Assembly (NCBI GenBank): GCA_964525995.1
Contig: CAZGIM010000006.1
Span: 152,450 to 216,449 of the forward strand
DNA: 64,000 nt
Direction: 5' to 3'
From: CAIVAT01 sp964525995
GTDB lineage: Bacteria > Bacteroidota > Bacteroidia > Bacteroidales > FEN-979
Below the pieces are notes generated by a model. The model saw only the letters and a list, made by a program, of their open reading frames with translations. It was not told the DNA's origin and did not search any database. The position numbers were made by a program, and so were the translations under genes. This document shows, one piece after another, positions 26,361 through 36,246 of the stretch; position 1 is the first letter of the stretch, and every line of letters starts with the position of its first letter.

Positions 26361-27258
26361 TGACCGCTTTCTGATCGTTGTTGCCGGCCCCACGGCAGTC
26401 GGGAAAACCGCATGTGCCATTTCGCTGGCCCTTCACTTTGACACCGAGATCATCTCTGCCGATTCCCGCCAGTTTTACCGCGAAATGACCATCGGAACAG
26501 CCGTTCCTTCGCAGCAGGATCTGTCGGTAGTTCCACACCATTTTATCCGCCATCTTTCAGTTCAGGATGCGTACAATGTATCGCGTTATGAAACCGATGC
26601 GCTGAAAACCCTTGAAAACCTGTTTCAGAGGAAGCAGGTCGTAATCATGGTCGGAGGATCCGGACTTTATATCGATGCGGTGTGCCGGGGTATCGACGAA
26701 CTTCCGGATCCCGATCCCGACCTTCGCCGGGAACTGAAGCAGGAGTTAGCCGATAACGGCATCCAAAGCCTGCGCGACAAACTTCGGATCGTGGATCCCG
26801 ATTATTACCAGATAGTCGATGCAGCGAACCCGGTCAGACTGATCCGTGCCCTCGAAGTGTGTATCACAACCGGGAAACCCTTCTCCTCCCTGCGCAATCA
26901 ACAGCCTGAAAAGAGGCCCTTTCGCATCCTGAAGATTGGCCTCAGTCTGCCCCGCGATCTGCTGAATCAACGCATCCACCAACGGGTTGATGAAATGGTT
27001 CGCAACGGTTTGGTGGAAGAAGCCCGCGCTTTACTTCTGTTCCGGCGCCTGAACGCCTTGAATACCGTGGGTTATCGTGAACTGTTCGATTTTTTCGACG
27101 GGAAGATCAGTCTTCAGCAGGCCATTGCCGACATCAAGACCCATACCCGCCGCTACGCAAAACGTCAAATGACGTGGTTTAACAAAGATGAGGAGATAAC
27201 CTGGTTTTCACCCGAAGAGCCCTCAGCGATCCTGGATTACATTTTCGAATCCCATTGA
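26335..27258 (+). CDS. miaA: tRNA dimethylallyltransferase
   Basis: The P-loop VVAGPTAVGKTACAIS, the substrate motif SADSRQFYREMTIGTAVPS and VGGSGLYIDAVCRG are diagnostic. The enzyme transfers a dimethylallyl group to A37 of tRNAs reading U-starting codons. The 307-residue length is normal. It begins inside the end of the pRiA4b-like gene and converges with the giant FISUMP gene, leaving only 18 bases between them. Confidence 0.95.
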   Translation: MTGNRMITDDRFLIVVAGPTAVGKTACAISLALHFDTEIISADSRQFYREMTIGTAVPSQQDLSVVPHHFIRHLSVQDAYNVSRYETDALKTLENLFQRKQVVIMVGGSGLYIDAVCRGIDELPDPDPDLRRELKQELADNGIQSLRDKLRIVDPDYYQIVDAANPVRLIRALEVCITTGKPFSSLRNQQPEKRPFRILKIGLSLPRDLLNQRIHQRVDEMVRNGLVEEARALLLFRRLNALNTVGYRELFDFFDGKISLQQAIADIKTHTRRYAKRQMTWFNKDEEITWFSPEEPSAILDYIFESH

Positions 27259-27276
27259 AATTATTCTTTTTTCCTG

Positions 27277-30200
27277 CTAATTCGCGTCTTTTACACACCG
27301 TACGCCAAAGGCATTTGCTCTTGCGGCCGGGTAGAGTGAAACGCTGTGATTGGTTTCATTCAACCCGCGTGCCACAGCGCGGTCAGAGCCGGATGGGGTT
27401 GAGGTCCAGTACATGGCCCCGGCGTAGATGCCGTCAAAGAAGGCCCAGCGGTAGTTGAGGTAAAGAAAGCCGGTTTGTTCAGAATGGAAACCGCCGGCAG
27501 CAAACGGGTCTTTCATGGCGCTGCCTGCGGTTGCGGCTCCCCCGAGCCAGCTGATCAGGGCGCTCCACTCGGCCGAAGCAGGGATGTGCCAGCCGGGAGG
27601 ACAAAGACCCTGGGCTGAGGGAGCGGTTTCATAACGCATCAGTTCATCCCATTGGTAGCATGAGGAATACGCGAATGAAGTATTACGTATATATTTTTCC
27701 GGGATACAGTTGTCGGTTTGCGCAGTGAATTCGCTGATCGTCGTACCATGATCTAAATTCACAGCCATCCAGCATTGTGAACCGAAAAGCGCGGAGGAGT
27801 ATGTTTTATTATCGCGCGGATCGGTGAATGTGCTTCCGCAGGTAAACACGGGTGATGGCTTTACCAGGATCGTGGCGGTTTTCGATGCCATGCAGAAATA
27901 GAAGTTTGAATAGGCATAGGTGATGGTCTTGATCCCGGTTCCCGCAACAGAGGGGGTAAAGATCCCTGAAGAGGAGTTGACCCCCTGACCGGTGTAGACG
28001 CCACCGATGGGCAGTCCGCCCGTAAGCCTGAATGGCTGTGCGTTCACGAATGTTACAGTGTCGAAACACCTGCTGAATATGACATTCGGAGCATCCCGCA
28101 CGGTTAGGGTGATTGACGGCGATGTCGCAGGATTGGCCGTTACACAGGTAAGGTTGGAGTTCATTACGCAGGTCACTACATCGCTGTTAACCGGGGAATA
28201 TGTGTAGGCAGAGGCATTGCCCCCGGCAGCATTGACCCCGTTGACCTTCCATTGAAAGGCAGGCGAAGATCCGCCATTGACGGGCGTTGCGGTGAAGGTA
28301 ACGGAGCTGCCCGGACAAAATGGATTTGCCGAGGCGACAATGGAAACGCCCGCGGGAAGATTGTTGTTGACGATCATCGTGATCGCGTTGGAGATGGCCG
28401 GATTGCCTGTTACACACGAAGCTGAAGCGTTCAACGAGCAGGTAACAACGTCACCGTTGACAGGCAAATAGCTGTAACCTGAGTTTGTTGCCCCGGAAGC
28501 ATTTACACCGTTGACCTTCCATTGAAAGGCAGGCGAAGATCCGCCATTGACGGGCGTGGCAGTGAAGGTAACGGAGCTGCCCGTGCATAAAGGATTTGCA
28601 GAGGCATTAATGGAGAGGCCGACAGCGACGGCAGGAACCACGACAACCGTGATCTGCGCGGTGTTGCTGCAGCCGTTTTCGTCGGTTCCTGTAACGGTAT
28701 AAGTTTGCGAAGCAAGTGGGATGAATGGTATGCCATTCATGACCCCGTTGTTCCAAACGTAGGTTACGGCGCCGCTTCCCGTCAGTATAACCGGGCTGCC
28801 GGCACAGACACTGGAAGAAGAGGCATTGGCAACTACATTGGGCAGCAGATTCACCGTGACCACGATTTGTGCAGTATTGCTGCAACCGAATGCATCGGAG
28901 CCGGTAACGGTGTAGGTGGCTGTTGAGGCCGGAACAAAGGGTATTCCATTCACAACGCCGTTGCTCCAAACATACCCGGCAGCGCCGCTTCCGGTGAGCG
29001 TAACTGAATTGCCGCTGCAAATGGAAGTCGATGGATCGGCAACGGCCGCTACCGTTGGCAATGGATAAACTGTAATGCTGACCGGCGGGCTGGTTGCCGG
29101 ACTATTGCCCACGCAGGGATCTGATGAGGTTACTTCACAAGCAATCTGATCGCCATTGGCCGGTGTATAGGAACAGGTTGCATTTGTTGCCCCGGGAACA
29201 TTGATCCCGTTGACTTTCCACTGATAGGCCGGTGTTGTGCCTCCGTTGACGGCTGTTGTGGTGAACAGCGCGGCGGCGCCGCTGCAAATCGTGCCGGGCG
29301 GACCGGCAACCGTCACGCTCATGACGGCTGTCGGTGCGATTGAAAGCTGTACCGTATCCCGTCCGGAACAACCATTGGGACCGGTTACGATCACGCCATA
29401 AACTCCCGGCGTTCCGGTAGTGTAAGTTTGGTTTGCACCGATAACCAATCCTGAAGTAATGTCTTTCCATTCATAGGTGCAGCCGGCGCAGGCCCCTGCA
29501 TCGAACGTGGCGGTTTGGCCTGTACAGATGTTCTGATCGGGACCCAGCGCGGGCGTCGGCGCTTCCTGAATGGTTATGGTTTTCCAGGTCGTATCCGTTC
29601 GGTTGTCGTTGTGCCTTACATACAACTCGACAGTATATGTTCCGGCAGCCGAATAAATGTGCGAAGGATTGGCAATGACAGAAAGGTTCGCCGCCCCCGA
29701 CGCCGGATCCCCGAAATTCCACCGGATGGAATCGGCCGGAGGCCAGATGTCGGAGGTGAATTGAATTTGATTGCTCTGGCAATTATTTGAATACTGAAAA
29801 TATGCTTTGTAATTCTGGATAAAATGAGGAAGATCCCAAGTACAATTGCCTAATAAACCAATAGCATTTTTTTGAAAATTGCATTGGATACCAGGCATAT
29901 CTGGATTGTTAATTATAGCTATTGAATCAATAGGAAATCTACTGATAAAAATCTTACCATCTGAACTGCCTTGTAATCCACCACAATTACTGGTAAACGT
30001 TGAGTCAATGATCACTTCACTATTTTTAAAACTCAATGAGTCGAAAAGGGTTATATTATATTGGACTAATATTGACATAGGGATTGACGGAATATAGGCC
30101 AATGGCCAAACTGCACTTAAATATAAATAGTTCGACTTCAAAGAGAACTCAACATTCTCAACAGTAAAATTCTCATTTCTGTAATTAGTTCTGAATTTAA

Positions 30201-30969
30201 ATAACGGTGTAATAGTCCCATTTTCATTATTAAAACTACAAAACTCTGTAACTGTATCAATTGGATATGTTGCTAATAGTACTTTCCCATCCGGTGAAAC
30301 CCGAATTTCACCACCAAAATTTTGTGAGCCGGTTATGGTAGTCGTTACTGTGCTTGGACTGATTACAGGGATTGAACTGACTCCTGATGAAGTTACTTTA
30401 TATGCAAGGAAATCATTTGATACAACGCTCCTGACAAGAAGCCAGGCATCCTTATTATTTCTATGGCGTGTACCCGTCATCCAGTTGGTAACGTCCTCTC
30501 CTCCGGTTACTCTGATGTTTTTCATTCCATTCGGAATGCCTCCAAGGCCACCATCCAGATTCATATCAACCACAGTATAAAAGAGCCCTTGCATTGAAGG
30601 GATAAAACCATAAAGGCCTGTAGTGAAGACGTAATATAGATTATTTTGCCCTATCGTTTTAATGGTTAAGACGCGCTGTGGATATCCATCAGAAAATAAT
30701 CCGGAGCCATTAAGCATTATCTGATTATTTTTATTCCATATTGTTTGACCATTTGAATAGAATAATAGATTGCCAAGAGAATCAGCAACTGAAGAAGGAG
30801 AAAAGTAAGAATACATAGAACTCCCCGAAACATTAACAGGAATAGGCGAATTGAAATCCAAGCCTAAATAGTTACCAAATCGCCACTGGTTCCATTCACC
30901 TTGTGATAACACAAATAAAGGAGATATCATGAAAAATAATAGAGTAATGACAGTTTTGTTACTTTTCAT
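27277..30969 (-). CDS. Giant secreted adhesin-like protein: propeller, PKD, Ig-like repeats, FISUMP (copy A)
   Basis: After a signal peptide (MKSNKTVITLLFFMISPLFV), residues about 20-385 form a repeat-built region starting WNQWRFGNYLGLDF, as in Bacteroidota propeller-like surface proteins. A PKD domain follows (IRWNFGDPASG, HIYSAAGTYTVELYV). Then come a series of Cys-paired Ig-like repeats (ASANPLCTGSSVTFTATPVN and relatives) and a terminal FISUMP domain beginning TDPRDNKTY and ending FGVRCVKD. No type IX sorting motif is seen after it. The start at 30969 is preferred over 31002 because it gives the signal peptide and avoids overlap with copy B. Role: probable surface binding. Confidence 0.85.
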   Translation of the reverse strand: MKSNKTVITLLFFMISPLFVLSQGEWNQWRFGNYLGLDFNSPIPVNVSGSSMYSYFSPSSVADSLGNLLFYSNGQTIWNKNNQIMLNGSGLFSDGYPQRVLTIKTIGQNNLYYVFTTGLYGFIPSMQGLFYTVVDMNLDGGLGGIPNGMKNIRVTGGEDVTNWMTGTRHRNNKDAWLLVRSVVSNDFLAYKVTSSGVSSIPVISPSTVTTTITGSQNFGGEIRVSPDGKVLLATYPIDTVTEFCSFNNENGTITPLFKFRTNYRNENFTVENVEFSLKSNYLYLSAVWPLAYIPSIPMSILVQYNITLFDSLSFKNSEVIIDSTFTSNCGGLQGSSDGKIFISRFPIDSIAIINNPDMPGIQCNFQKNAIGLLGNCTWDLPHFIQNYKAYFQYSNNCQSNQIQFTSDIWPPADSIRWNFGDPASGAANLSVIANPSHIYSAAGTYTVELYVRHNDNRTDTTWKTITIQEAPTPALGPDQNICTGQTATFDAGACAGCTYEWKDITSGLVIGANQTYTTGTPGVYGVIVTGPNGCSGRDTVQLSIAPTAVMSVTVAGPPGTICSGAAALFTTTAVNGGTTPAYQWKVNGINVPGATNATCSYTPANGDQIACEVTSSDPCVGNSPATSPPVSITVYPLPTVAAVADPSTSICSGNSVTLTGSGAAGYVWSNGVVNGIPFVPASTATYTVTGSDAFGCSNTAQIVVTVNLLPNVVANASSSSVCAGSPVILTGSGAVTYVWNNGVMNGIPFIPLASQTYTVTGTDENGCSNTAQITVVVVPAVAVGLSINASANPLCTGSSVTFTATPVNGGSSPAFQWKVNGVNASGATNSGYSYLPVNGDVVTCSLNASASCVTGNPAISNAITMIVNNNLPAGVSIVASANPFCPGSSVTFTATPVNGGSSPAFQWKVNGVNAAGGNASAYTYSPVNSDVVTCVMNSNLTCVTANPATSPSITLTVRDAPNVIFSRCFDTVTFVNAQPFRLTGGLPIGGVYTGQGVNSSSGIFTPSVAGTGIKTITYAYSNFYFCMASKTATILVKPSPVFTCGSTFTDPRDNKTYSSALFGSQCWMAVNLDHGTTISEFTAQTDNCIPEKYIRNTSFAYSSCYQWDELMRYETAPSAQGLCPPGWHIPASAEWSALISWLGGAATAGSAMKDPFAAGGFHSEQTGFLYLNYRWAFFDGIYAGAMYWTSTPSGSDRAVARGLNETNHSVSLYPAARANAFGVRCVKDAN

Positions 30970-30980
30970 GATCAGTCCTG

Positions 30981-33900
30981 CTAATTCACGTCTTTCACAC
31001 ACCGTACGCCAAAGGCATTTGCTCTTGCGGCCGGGTAGAGCGAAACGCTGTGATTGGTTTCATTCAACCCGCGTGCCACAGCGCGGTCAGAGCCGGATGG
31101 GGTTGAGGTCCAGTACATGGCCCCGGCGTAGATGCCGTCAAAGAAGGCCCAGCGGTAGTTGAGGTAAAGAAAGCCGGTTTGTTCAGAATGGAAACCGCCG
31201 GCAGCAAACGGGTCTTTCATGGCGCTGCCTGCGGTTGCGGCTCCCCCGAGCCAGCTGATCAGGGCGCTCCATTCGGCCGAAGCAGGGAGGTGCCAGCCGG
31301 GAGGACAGAGACCCTGGGCTGAGGGAGCGGTTTCGTAACGCATCAGTTCATCCCACTGGTAGCATGAAGAATACGCGAATGAAGCATTACGTATATATTT
31401 TTCCGGGATACAATTTTCTGTTTGGGGATTTGTGGATGGAATGGCTGTGCCGTAGTTGAGGTTTTTTTGCATCCAGCACTGGGAGCCGATTTGAACCGTG
31501 GGGTAAACCTTTCCATCCCTTATATCCGTGAGATTAGACCCGCAGGTAAAATTCGATTGACTGATTGATTGAATGACTGATTGACTGGTTGAAGAACAGC
31601 CGTATGTATTTGTGTAGATGTAGGTGATGGTGTGGGTTCCGGGGCCGGCGACGGATGGGGTAAAGATGCCGGTTGTCGAATTGACACCCGGGCCGGAGTA
31701 GGTTCCGCCCAGTGGCAATCCTCCTTTGAGCCGGAAGGGTTTGGCGCTGACGGTGGTGATGGTGTCGAAACACCTGCTGAATATGACATTCGGAGCATCC
31801 CGCACGGTTAAGGTGATTGACGGCGATGTCGCAGGATTGGCCGTTACACAGATAAGGTTGGAGTTCATTACGCAGGTCACTACATCGCCATTTGCAGGTA
31901 TGTATGAATGGCTCGGGCTGGTTGCCCCCGGAATATCGACCTCATTGACCTTCCATTGAAAGGCAGGCGAAGATCCGCCATTGACGGGCATAGCGGTGAA
32001 GGTAACGGAGCTGCCCGGACAAAAGGGATTTGCCGAGGCGACAATGGAAACGCCCGCGGGAAGATTGTTGTTGACGATCATCGTGATCGCGTTGGAGATG
32101 GCCGGATTGCCTGTTACACACGAAGCTGAAGCGTTCAACGAGCAGGTAACAACGTCACCGTTGACAGGCAAATAGCTGTAACCTGAGTTTGTTGCCCCGG
32201 AAGCATTTACACCGTTGACCTTCCATTGAAAGGCAGGCGAAGATCCGCCATTGACGGGCGTGGCAGTGAAGGTAACGGAGCTGCCCGTGCATAAAGGATT
32301 TGCAGAGGCATTAATGGAGAGGCCGACAGCGACGGCAGGAACCACGACAACCGTGATCTGCGCGGTGTTGCTGCAGCCGTTTTCGTCGGTTCCTGTAACG
32401 GTATAAGTTTGCGAAGCAAGTGGGATGAATGGTATGCCATTCATGACCCCGTTGTTCCAAACGTAGGTTACGGCGCCGCTTCCCGTCAGTATAACCGGGC
32501 TGCCGGCACAGACACTGGAAGAAGAGGCATTGGCAACTACATTGGGCAGCAGATTCACCGTGACCACGATTTGTGCAGTATTGCTGCAACCGAATGCATC
32601 GGAGCCGGTAACGGTGTAGGTGGCTGTTGAGGCCGGAACAAAGGGTATTCCATTCACAACGCCGTTGCTCCAAACATACCCGGCAGCGCCGCTTCCGGTG
32701 AGCGTAACTGAATTGCCGCTGCAAATGGAAGTCGATGGATCGGCAACGGCCGCTACCGTTGGCAATGGATAAACTGTAATGCTGACCGGCGGGCTGGTTG
32801 CCGGACTATTGCCCACGCAGGGATCTGATGAGGTTACTTCACAAGCAATCTGATCGCCATTGGCCGGTGTATAGGAACAGGTTGCATTTGTTGCCCCGGG
32901 AACATTGATCCCGTTGACTTTCCACTGATAGGCCGGTGTTGTGCCTCCGTTGACGGCTGTTGTGGTGAACAGCGCGGCGGCGCCGCTGCAAATCGTGCCG
33001 GGCGGACCGGCAACCGTCACGCTCATGACGGCTGTCGGTGCGATTGAAAGCTGTACCGTATCCCGTCCGGAACAACCATTGGGACCGGTTACGATCACGC
33101 CATAAACTCCCGGCGTTCCGGTAGTGTAAGTTTGGTTTGCACCGATAACCAATCCTGAAGTAATGTCTTTCCATTCATAGGTGCAGCCGGCGCAGGCCCC
33201 TGCATCGAACGTGGCGGTTTGGCCTGTACAGATGTTCTGATCGGGACCCAGCGCGGGCGTCGGCGCTTCCTGAATGGTTATGGTTTTCCAGGTCGTATCC
33301 GTTCGGTTGTCGTTGTGCCTTACATACAACTCGACAGTATATGTTCCGGCAGCCGAATAAATGTGCGAAGGATTGGCAATGACAGAAAGGTTCGCCGCCC
33401 CCGACGCCGGATCCCCGAAATTCCAGCGGATGGAATCGGCCGGAGGCCAGATGTCGGTGGTGAATTTAATTGAAGTATTTCGACAGGTGCCAATTTGGTG
33501 GATATAGGCTTTATACCGTTGAACAAATTGTGGAAAACAGAAATTATGAGTGTTTTCCAAGCTAACAAAATTTTTCTCATACGAACAGGATGACCCTGGC
33601 AATGATGGAAACTTAATGACATGGACGGAATCCCCAAATGGGGTATAGTTGCCTATATATATTTTACCATCGGGGCCTGATTGTATATTCCCTCCAGCCC
33701 CATAACCCAAAAGATACTGACTTTGCATAAAAGATAGTGAATCCGGAGCATTCATGTCATATTGGAACAATGGCGTATTAAAAGGTAAATTCGCTCCTCC
33801 GGATATATATAGAAATCGTGAGTTAATAGAAAATTCTGTACTTCTTAATATATGATTTAAACCAGGATAATTTACTGAAAAAGTAAATCTTGGGGTGACA

Positions 33901-34649
33901 ATTCCCGAAGTAGTATTGAAAGTACAAACTTCGTGCATTGAATCAGAACAAACTAAGTGACGACCATCAAAAGAGATTTTTAAATATCCACAGTTTGACC
34001 TGAAACCCATTTTTGTTTTAAAGTTGGTAGGACTAATAACAGGAGTCGGATCAATTCCGGAAGCGGTTAACCGATATGCCAGATAATTGTTTGTTTTTGC
34101 ATGATTTAGTACAACGATCCAGTAATCTCTGTTATTTGCATGCCTGGTGGCTGTCAACTGGTCAACGACACTATCGCCATAGGGTAGCGCAATGTTCTTC
34201 ATTCCCGGAATAATATCCCCTAAACCTCCATTCAGGTCCATATTAAATACTGAATAGTACAAACCTATTACCGGTCCAAAAGGACCAGGATCATGACCTG
34301 CAGTAACAATGTAGTAAATTCGTGAGTTGCCTGGTAATTGCAAGGCAATTGCAGATTGGCAATCGGAGCCTCCTCCTAATAACCCCGCGCCATTCGGGGT
34401 TACATTTAAAAATTTATCATATATTTTCTTTCCCTCTGAGCAAAACAAAAAATTACCGGCAGAATCGGAGATGCTGAATCCGCTAACAAGTGTACTTTGT
34501 GCAATAGGGCTTGTTGGCAATGAAATAGGTGGACCCGTATTGAATGTCATTCCAGCGTGCCACCCGAAGTACCAATTATTGAATTCACCTTGAGAGTACC
34601 CGGTGAAATTATATAGCAGAAGCAAGAAAACAAATAATTTGTTCTGCAT
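30981..34649 (-). CDS. Giant secreted adhesin-like protein: propeller, PKD, Ig-like repeats, FISUMP (copy B)
   Basis: Same domain order as copy A, which follows it 11 bases downstream. The N-terminal 370 residues (FNNWYFGWHAGMTFN onward) differ clearly from copy A. From the PKD domain to most of the Ig array the two are almost identical at DNA level (31.94-33.46 kb against 28.24-29.76 kb, offset 3704 bases), as are the FISUMP domains. The linker before FISUMP contains SSTSQSVIQSISQSNFTCG, encoded by TCAATCAG-type repeat DNA absent from copy A. Signal peptide MQNKLFVFLLLLYNFTGYS. Possibly co-transcribed with copy A. Confidence 0.85.
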   Translation of the reverse strand: MQNKLFVFLLLLYNFTGYSQGEFNNWYFGWHAGMTFNTGPPISLPTSPIAQSTLVSGFSISDSAGNFLFCSEGKKIYDKFLNVTPNGAGLLGGGSDCQSAIALQLPGNSRIYYIVTAGHDPGPFGPVIGLYYSVFNMDLNGGLGDIIPGMKNIALPYGDSVVDQLTATRHANNRDYWIVVLNHAKTNNYLAYRLTASGIDPTPVISPTNFKTKMGFRSNCGYLKISFDGRHLVCSDSMHEVCTFNTTSGIVTPRFTFSVNYPGLNHILRSTEFSINSRFLYISGGANLPFNTPLFQYDMNAPDSLSFMQSQYLLGYGAGGNIQSGPDGKIYIGNYTPFGDSVHVIKFPSLPGSSCSYEKNFVSLENTHNFCFPQFVQRYKAYIHQIGTCRNTSIKFTTDIWPPADSIRWNFGDPASGAANLSVIANPSHIYSAAGTYTVELYVRHNDNRTDTTWKTITIQEAPTPALGPDQNICTGQTATFDAGACAGCTYEWKDITSGLVIGANQTYTTGTPGVYGVIVTGPNGCSGRDTVQLSIAPTAVMSVTVAGPPGTICSGAAALFTTTAVNGGTTPAYQWKVNGINVPGATNATCSYTPANGDQIACEVTSSDPCVGNSPATSPPVSITVYPLPTVAAVADPSTSICSGNSVTLTGSGAAGYVWSNGVVNGIPFVPASTATYTVTGSDAFGCSNTAQIVVTVNLLPNVVANASSSSVCAGSPVILTGSGAVTYVWNNGVMNGIPFIPLASQTYTVTGTDENGCSNTAQITVVVVPAVAVGLSINASANPLCTGSSVTFTATPVNGGSSPAFQWKVNGVNASGATNSGYSYLPVNGDVVTCSLNASASCVTGNPAISNAITMIVNNNLPAGVSIVASANPFCPGSSVTFTAMPVNGGSSPAFQWKVNEVDIPGATSPSHSYIPANGDVVTCVMNSNLICVTANPATSPSITLTVRDAPNVIFSRCFDTITTVSAKPFRLKGGLPLGGTYSGPGVNSTTGIFTPSVAGPGTHTITYIYTNTYGCSSTSQSVIQSISQSNFTCGSNLTDIRDGKVYPTVQIGSQCWMQKNLNYGTAIPSTNPQTENCIPEKYIRNASFAYSSCYQWDELMRYETAPSAQGLCPPGWHLPASAEWSALISWLGGAATAGSAMKDPFAAGGFHSEQTGFLYLNYRWAFFDGIYAGAMYWTSTPSGSDRAVARGLNETNHSVSLYPAARANAFGVRCVKDVN
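31553..31592 (-). repeat. In-gene TCAATCAG-type repeat in the copy B linker
   Basis: On the plus strand GATTGACTGATTGATTGAAT and further units, read on the coding strand as SQSVIQSISQSN. The equivalent linker in copy A (ATILVKPSPVF) has none. Confidence 0.75.
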
Positions 34650-34672
34650 TATACATTTTTTTTAAAATTAAT

Positions 34673-34718
34673 AAAAACTGATGAGATGAAGTTAAAAGTG
34701 ATCATCTCATCAGTTTTT
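34673..34718 (-). terminator. Strong intrinsic terminator hairpin
   Basis: A perfect 17-bp stem (34673-34689 with 34702-34718) and a 12-base loop, with an A-run on one side and a T-run on the other, can act on both strands. It lies after the small secreted protein gene (34726-35142) and just before the start of copy B. Confidence 0.75.
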
Positions 34719-34725
34719 CAAGAAA

Positions 34726-35142
34726 CTAAAAGTTGATCACAATAGGATCAATTGCAATAAGATTATCATTTGCATCAAGGCGGGCAAGTGAACTGCCTGA
34801 TCTCCTGTCGTACTCGGTTGTGGTACCATTGTATACCCGAATACAAGTTACCTGGATTGTGTAAAAGGTCTTTTCAAGGGGATCAGGCTTTGGTATTGCT
34901 ATCCCGGAGCCAGTAAGGAATGGTTTATTCCCAGGGAAATAATATGGATTATTCAAATCATTGAAAGTACCATAAATATTTGGTTCAGTCGTAACCACCT
35001 GACCCACCAAATAATAATCGTAATTCGTTGATGCATCATTGATAGTCACATCAGCAGTAAGTGTAGGGTAGATGGTTGTTTGAGCAAAACCCAAGGTTGA
35101 GACGACCATCATTAAGAGGAAAAGAAATATCTTTGTTTTCAT
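34726..35142 (-). CDS. Small secreted protein, unknown
   Basis: A clear signal peptide (MKTKIFLFLLMMVVSTLGFA) precedes a roughly 118-residue mature part rich in Thr, Tyr and Asn. The pattern TTIYPTLTADVTINDAST followed by YYLVGQVVTTEPNIYG suggests a beta-sandwich. No cysteine pair, sorting domain or family motif is recognised. It is followed by a strong terminator, so it ends its own transcript. Its place beside giant surface proteins suggests an envelope role, but this is inference. Confidence 0.65.
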   Translation of the reverse strand: MKTKIFLFLLMMVVSTLGFAQTTIYPTLTADVTINDASTNYDYYLVGQVVTTEPNIYGTFNDLNNPYYFPGNKPFLTGSGIAIPKPDPLEKTFYTIQVTCIRVYNGTTTEYDRRSGSSLARLDANDNLIAIDPIVINF

Positions 35143-35176
35143 TTTACATAAGAATTTTAAAAAATGTACCCATTAG

Positions 35177-35422
35177 TCAATATAAAACGAACGATTTTTC
35201 GACAAATATTTCGTTCGATTGGCTTTTTTTCACTACGATACAACTTACGTAGCTAACCTTCAGTGTGGATTCGGCCCTTGTCTCCTGAAGGATAAGACAA
35301 GAGCCGTTGGGGGCGAGGTTGCTTTTCCCCAGCATTTGAATAGAACTTTTCATGATTAATTCATATTGATATATGCTGATCTGTATGTGAGCTGTCTGAT
35401 CAGGCAAGGAATTATTGTTCAT
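35177..35422 (-). CDS. Doubtful small ORF in a 500-base gap
   Basis: An 81-codon open frame with no signal peptide, no recognised motif and ordinary composition. An internal start (MKSSIQMLGKSNLAP) would give 58 residues. It is the only candidate in the stretch 35143-35643, which otherwise looks empty. Confidence 0.2.
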   Translation of the reverse strand: MNNNSLPDQTAHIQISIYQYELIMKSSIQMLGKSNLAPNGSCLILQETRAESTLKVSYVSCIVVKKSQSNEIFVEKSFVLY

Positions 35423-35643
35423 AGATCCTGAATCCTTTTATCCGATATATCGGCTATTGCATGTGTTTTTATCAGGTTATTCATCCTTTAAATGCCAGAC
35501 AATGCAATAGATCTGCCGGCTTGATGCTGATTCATGCCCGTAATTTGAAAATATGAACCAGTTGAACCGGGTATGAAATTGAGCATCAACGGCAACAGAT
35601 GAACAATCCGGAGCGTACTTTCAGAAATAGGTAAATTCTGGTT

Positions 35644-36030
35644 TCATGGTGTCGGTGAACGTAGCAAGTCCTCCTCAATCCAGACATCCACTGTGATATG
35701 ATCATCCGATTCCACCAGTACGCCCCATTCACGGGTATCGATATCGATATATAGTGTCTGCCCTCCGTACAGTGTAAAGGGCCCATAGATCGTTTGCAAA
35801 TCAAGGCTGTAAACATAAACTGTGGCGGTTGAGGATGTCCCACCGTTGGAATGAACAATAAGGGTACGTTTGCCCCTTGTTAACTCTTCGGTGTCAAAGC
35901 CCGGCGCTCCTTCCTGAAAATTGGCGACAGAAAGCACCGGCGCGTTGTAGGAGGGGATGGGATTCTGACCATACGACAGGCCGACGCCGGACAAAAAACA
36001 AAGAATCGTTAGCAGGAAAATTCGTTTCAT
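35644..36030 (-). CDS. Small secreted protein, unknown
   Basis: A signal peptide (MKRIFLLTILCFLSGVGLSY) is followed by about 107 residues of beta-rich sequence (KRTLIVHSNGGTSSTATVYV, YGGQTLYIDIDTREWGVLVE). The composition resembles small Ig-like or jelly-roll surface proteins, but no family is recognised. It is an isolated gene between another small secreted protein and the two-component system. Confidence 0.6.
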   Translation of the reverse strand: MKRIFLLTILCFLSGVGLSYGQNPIPSYNAPVLSVANFQEGAPGFDTEELTRGKRTLIVHSNGGTSSTATVYVYSLDLQTIYGPFTLYGGQTLYIDIDTREWGVLVESDDHITVDVWIEEDLLRSPTP

Positions 36031-36246
36031 AATTCAAAGAATTTAAAAGGGTTGGTGTATATCCTGCTAAAATAATCGTTAATATATTGATAATCAAGTG
36101 CTAAAAACGGAACTATTACCTTCCGAAAATCGGAATAAAATCAAGCCATCAATGTTATAAGTAATTGATGAATTGATAAGTGAGGAAATAATTACGGTCC
36201 GGATTCCGGCCCGGAAAATGCGGGAATATCTTCGCGAAAAGGAGGC

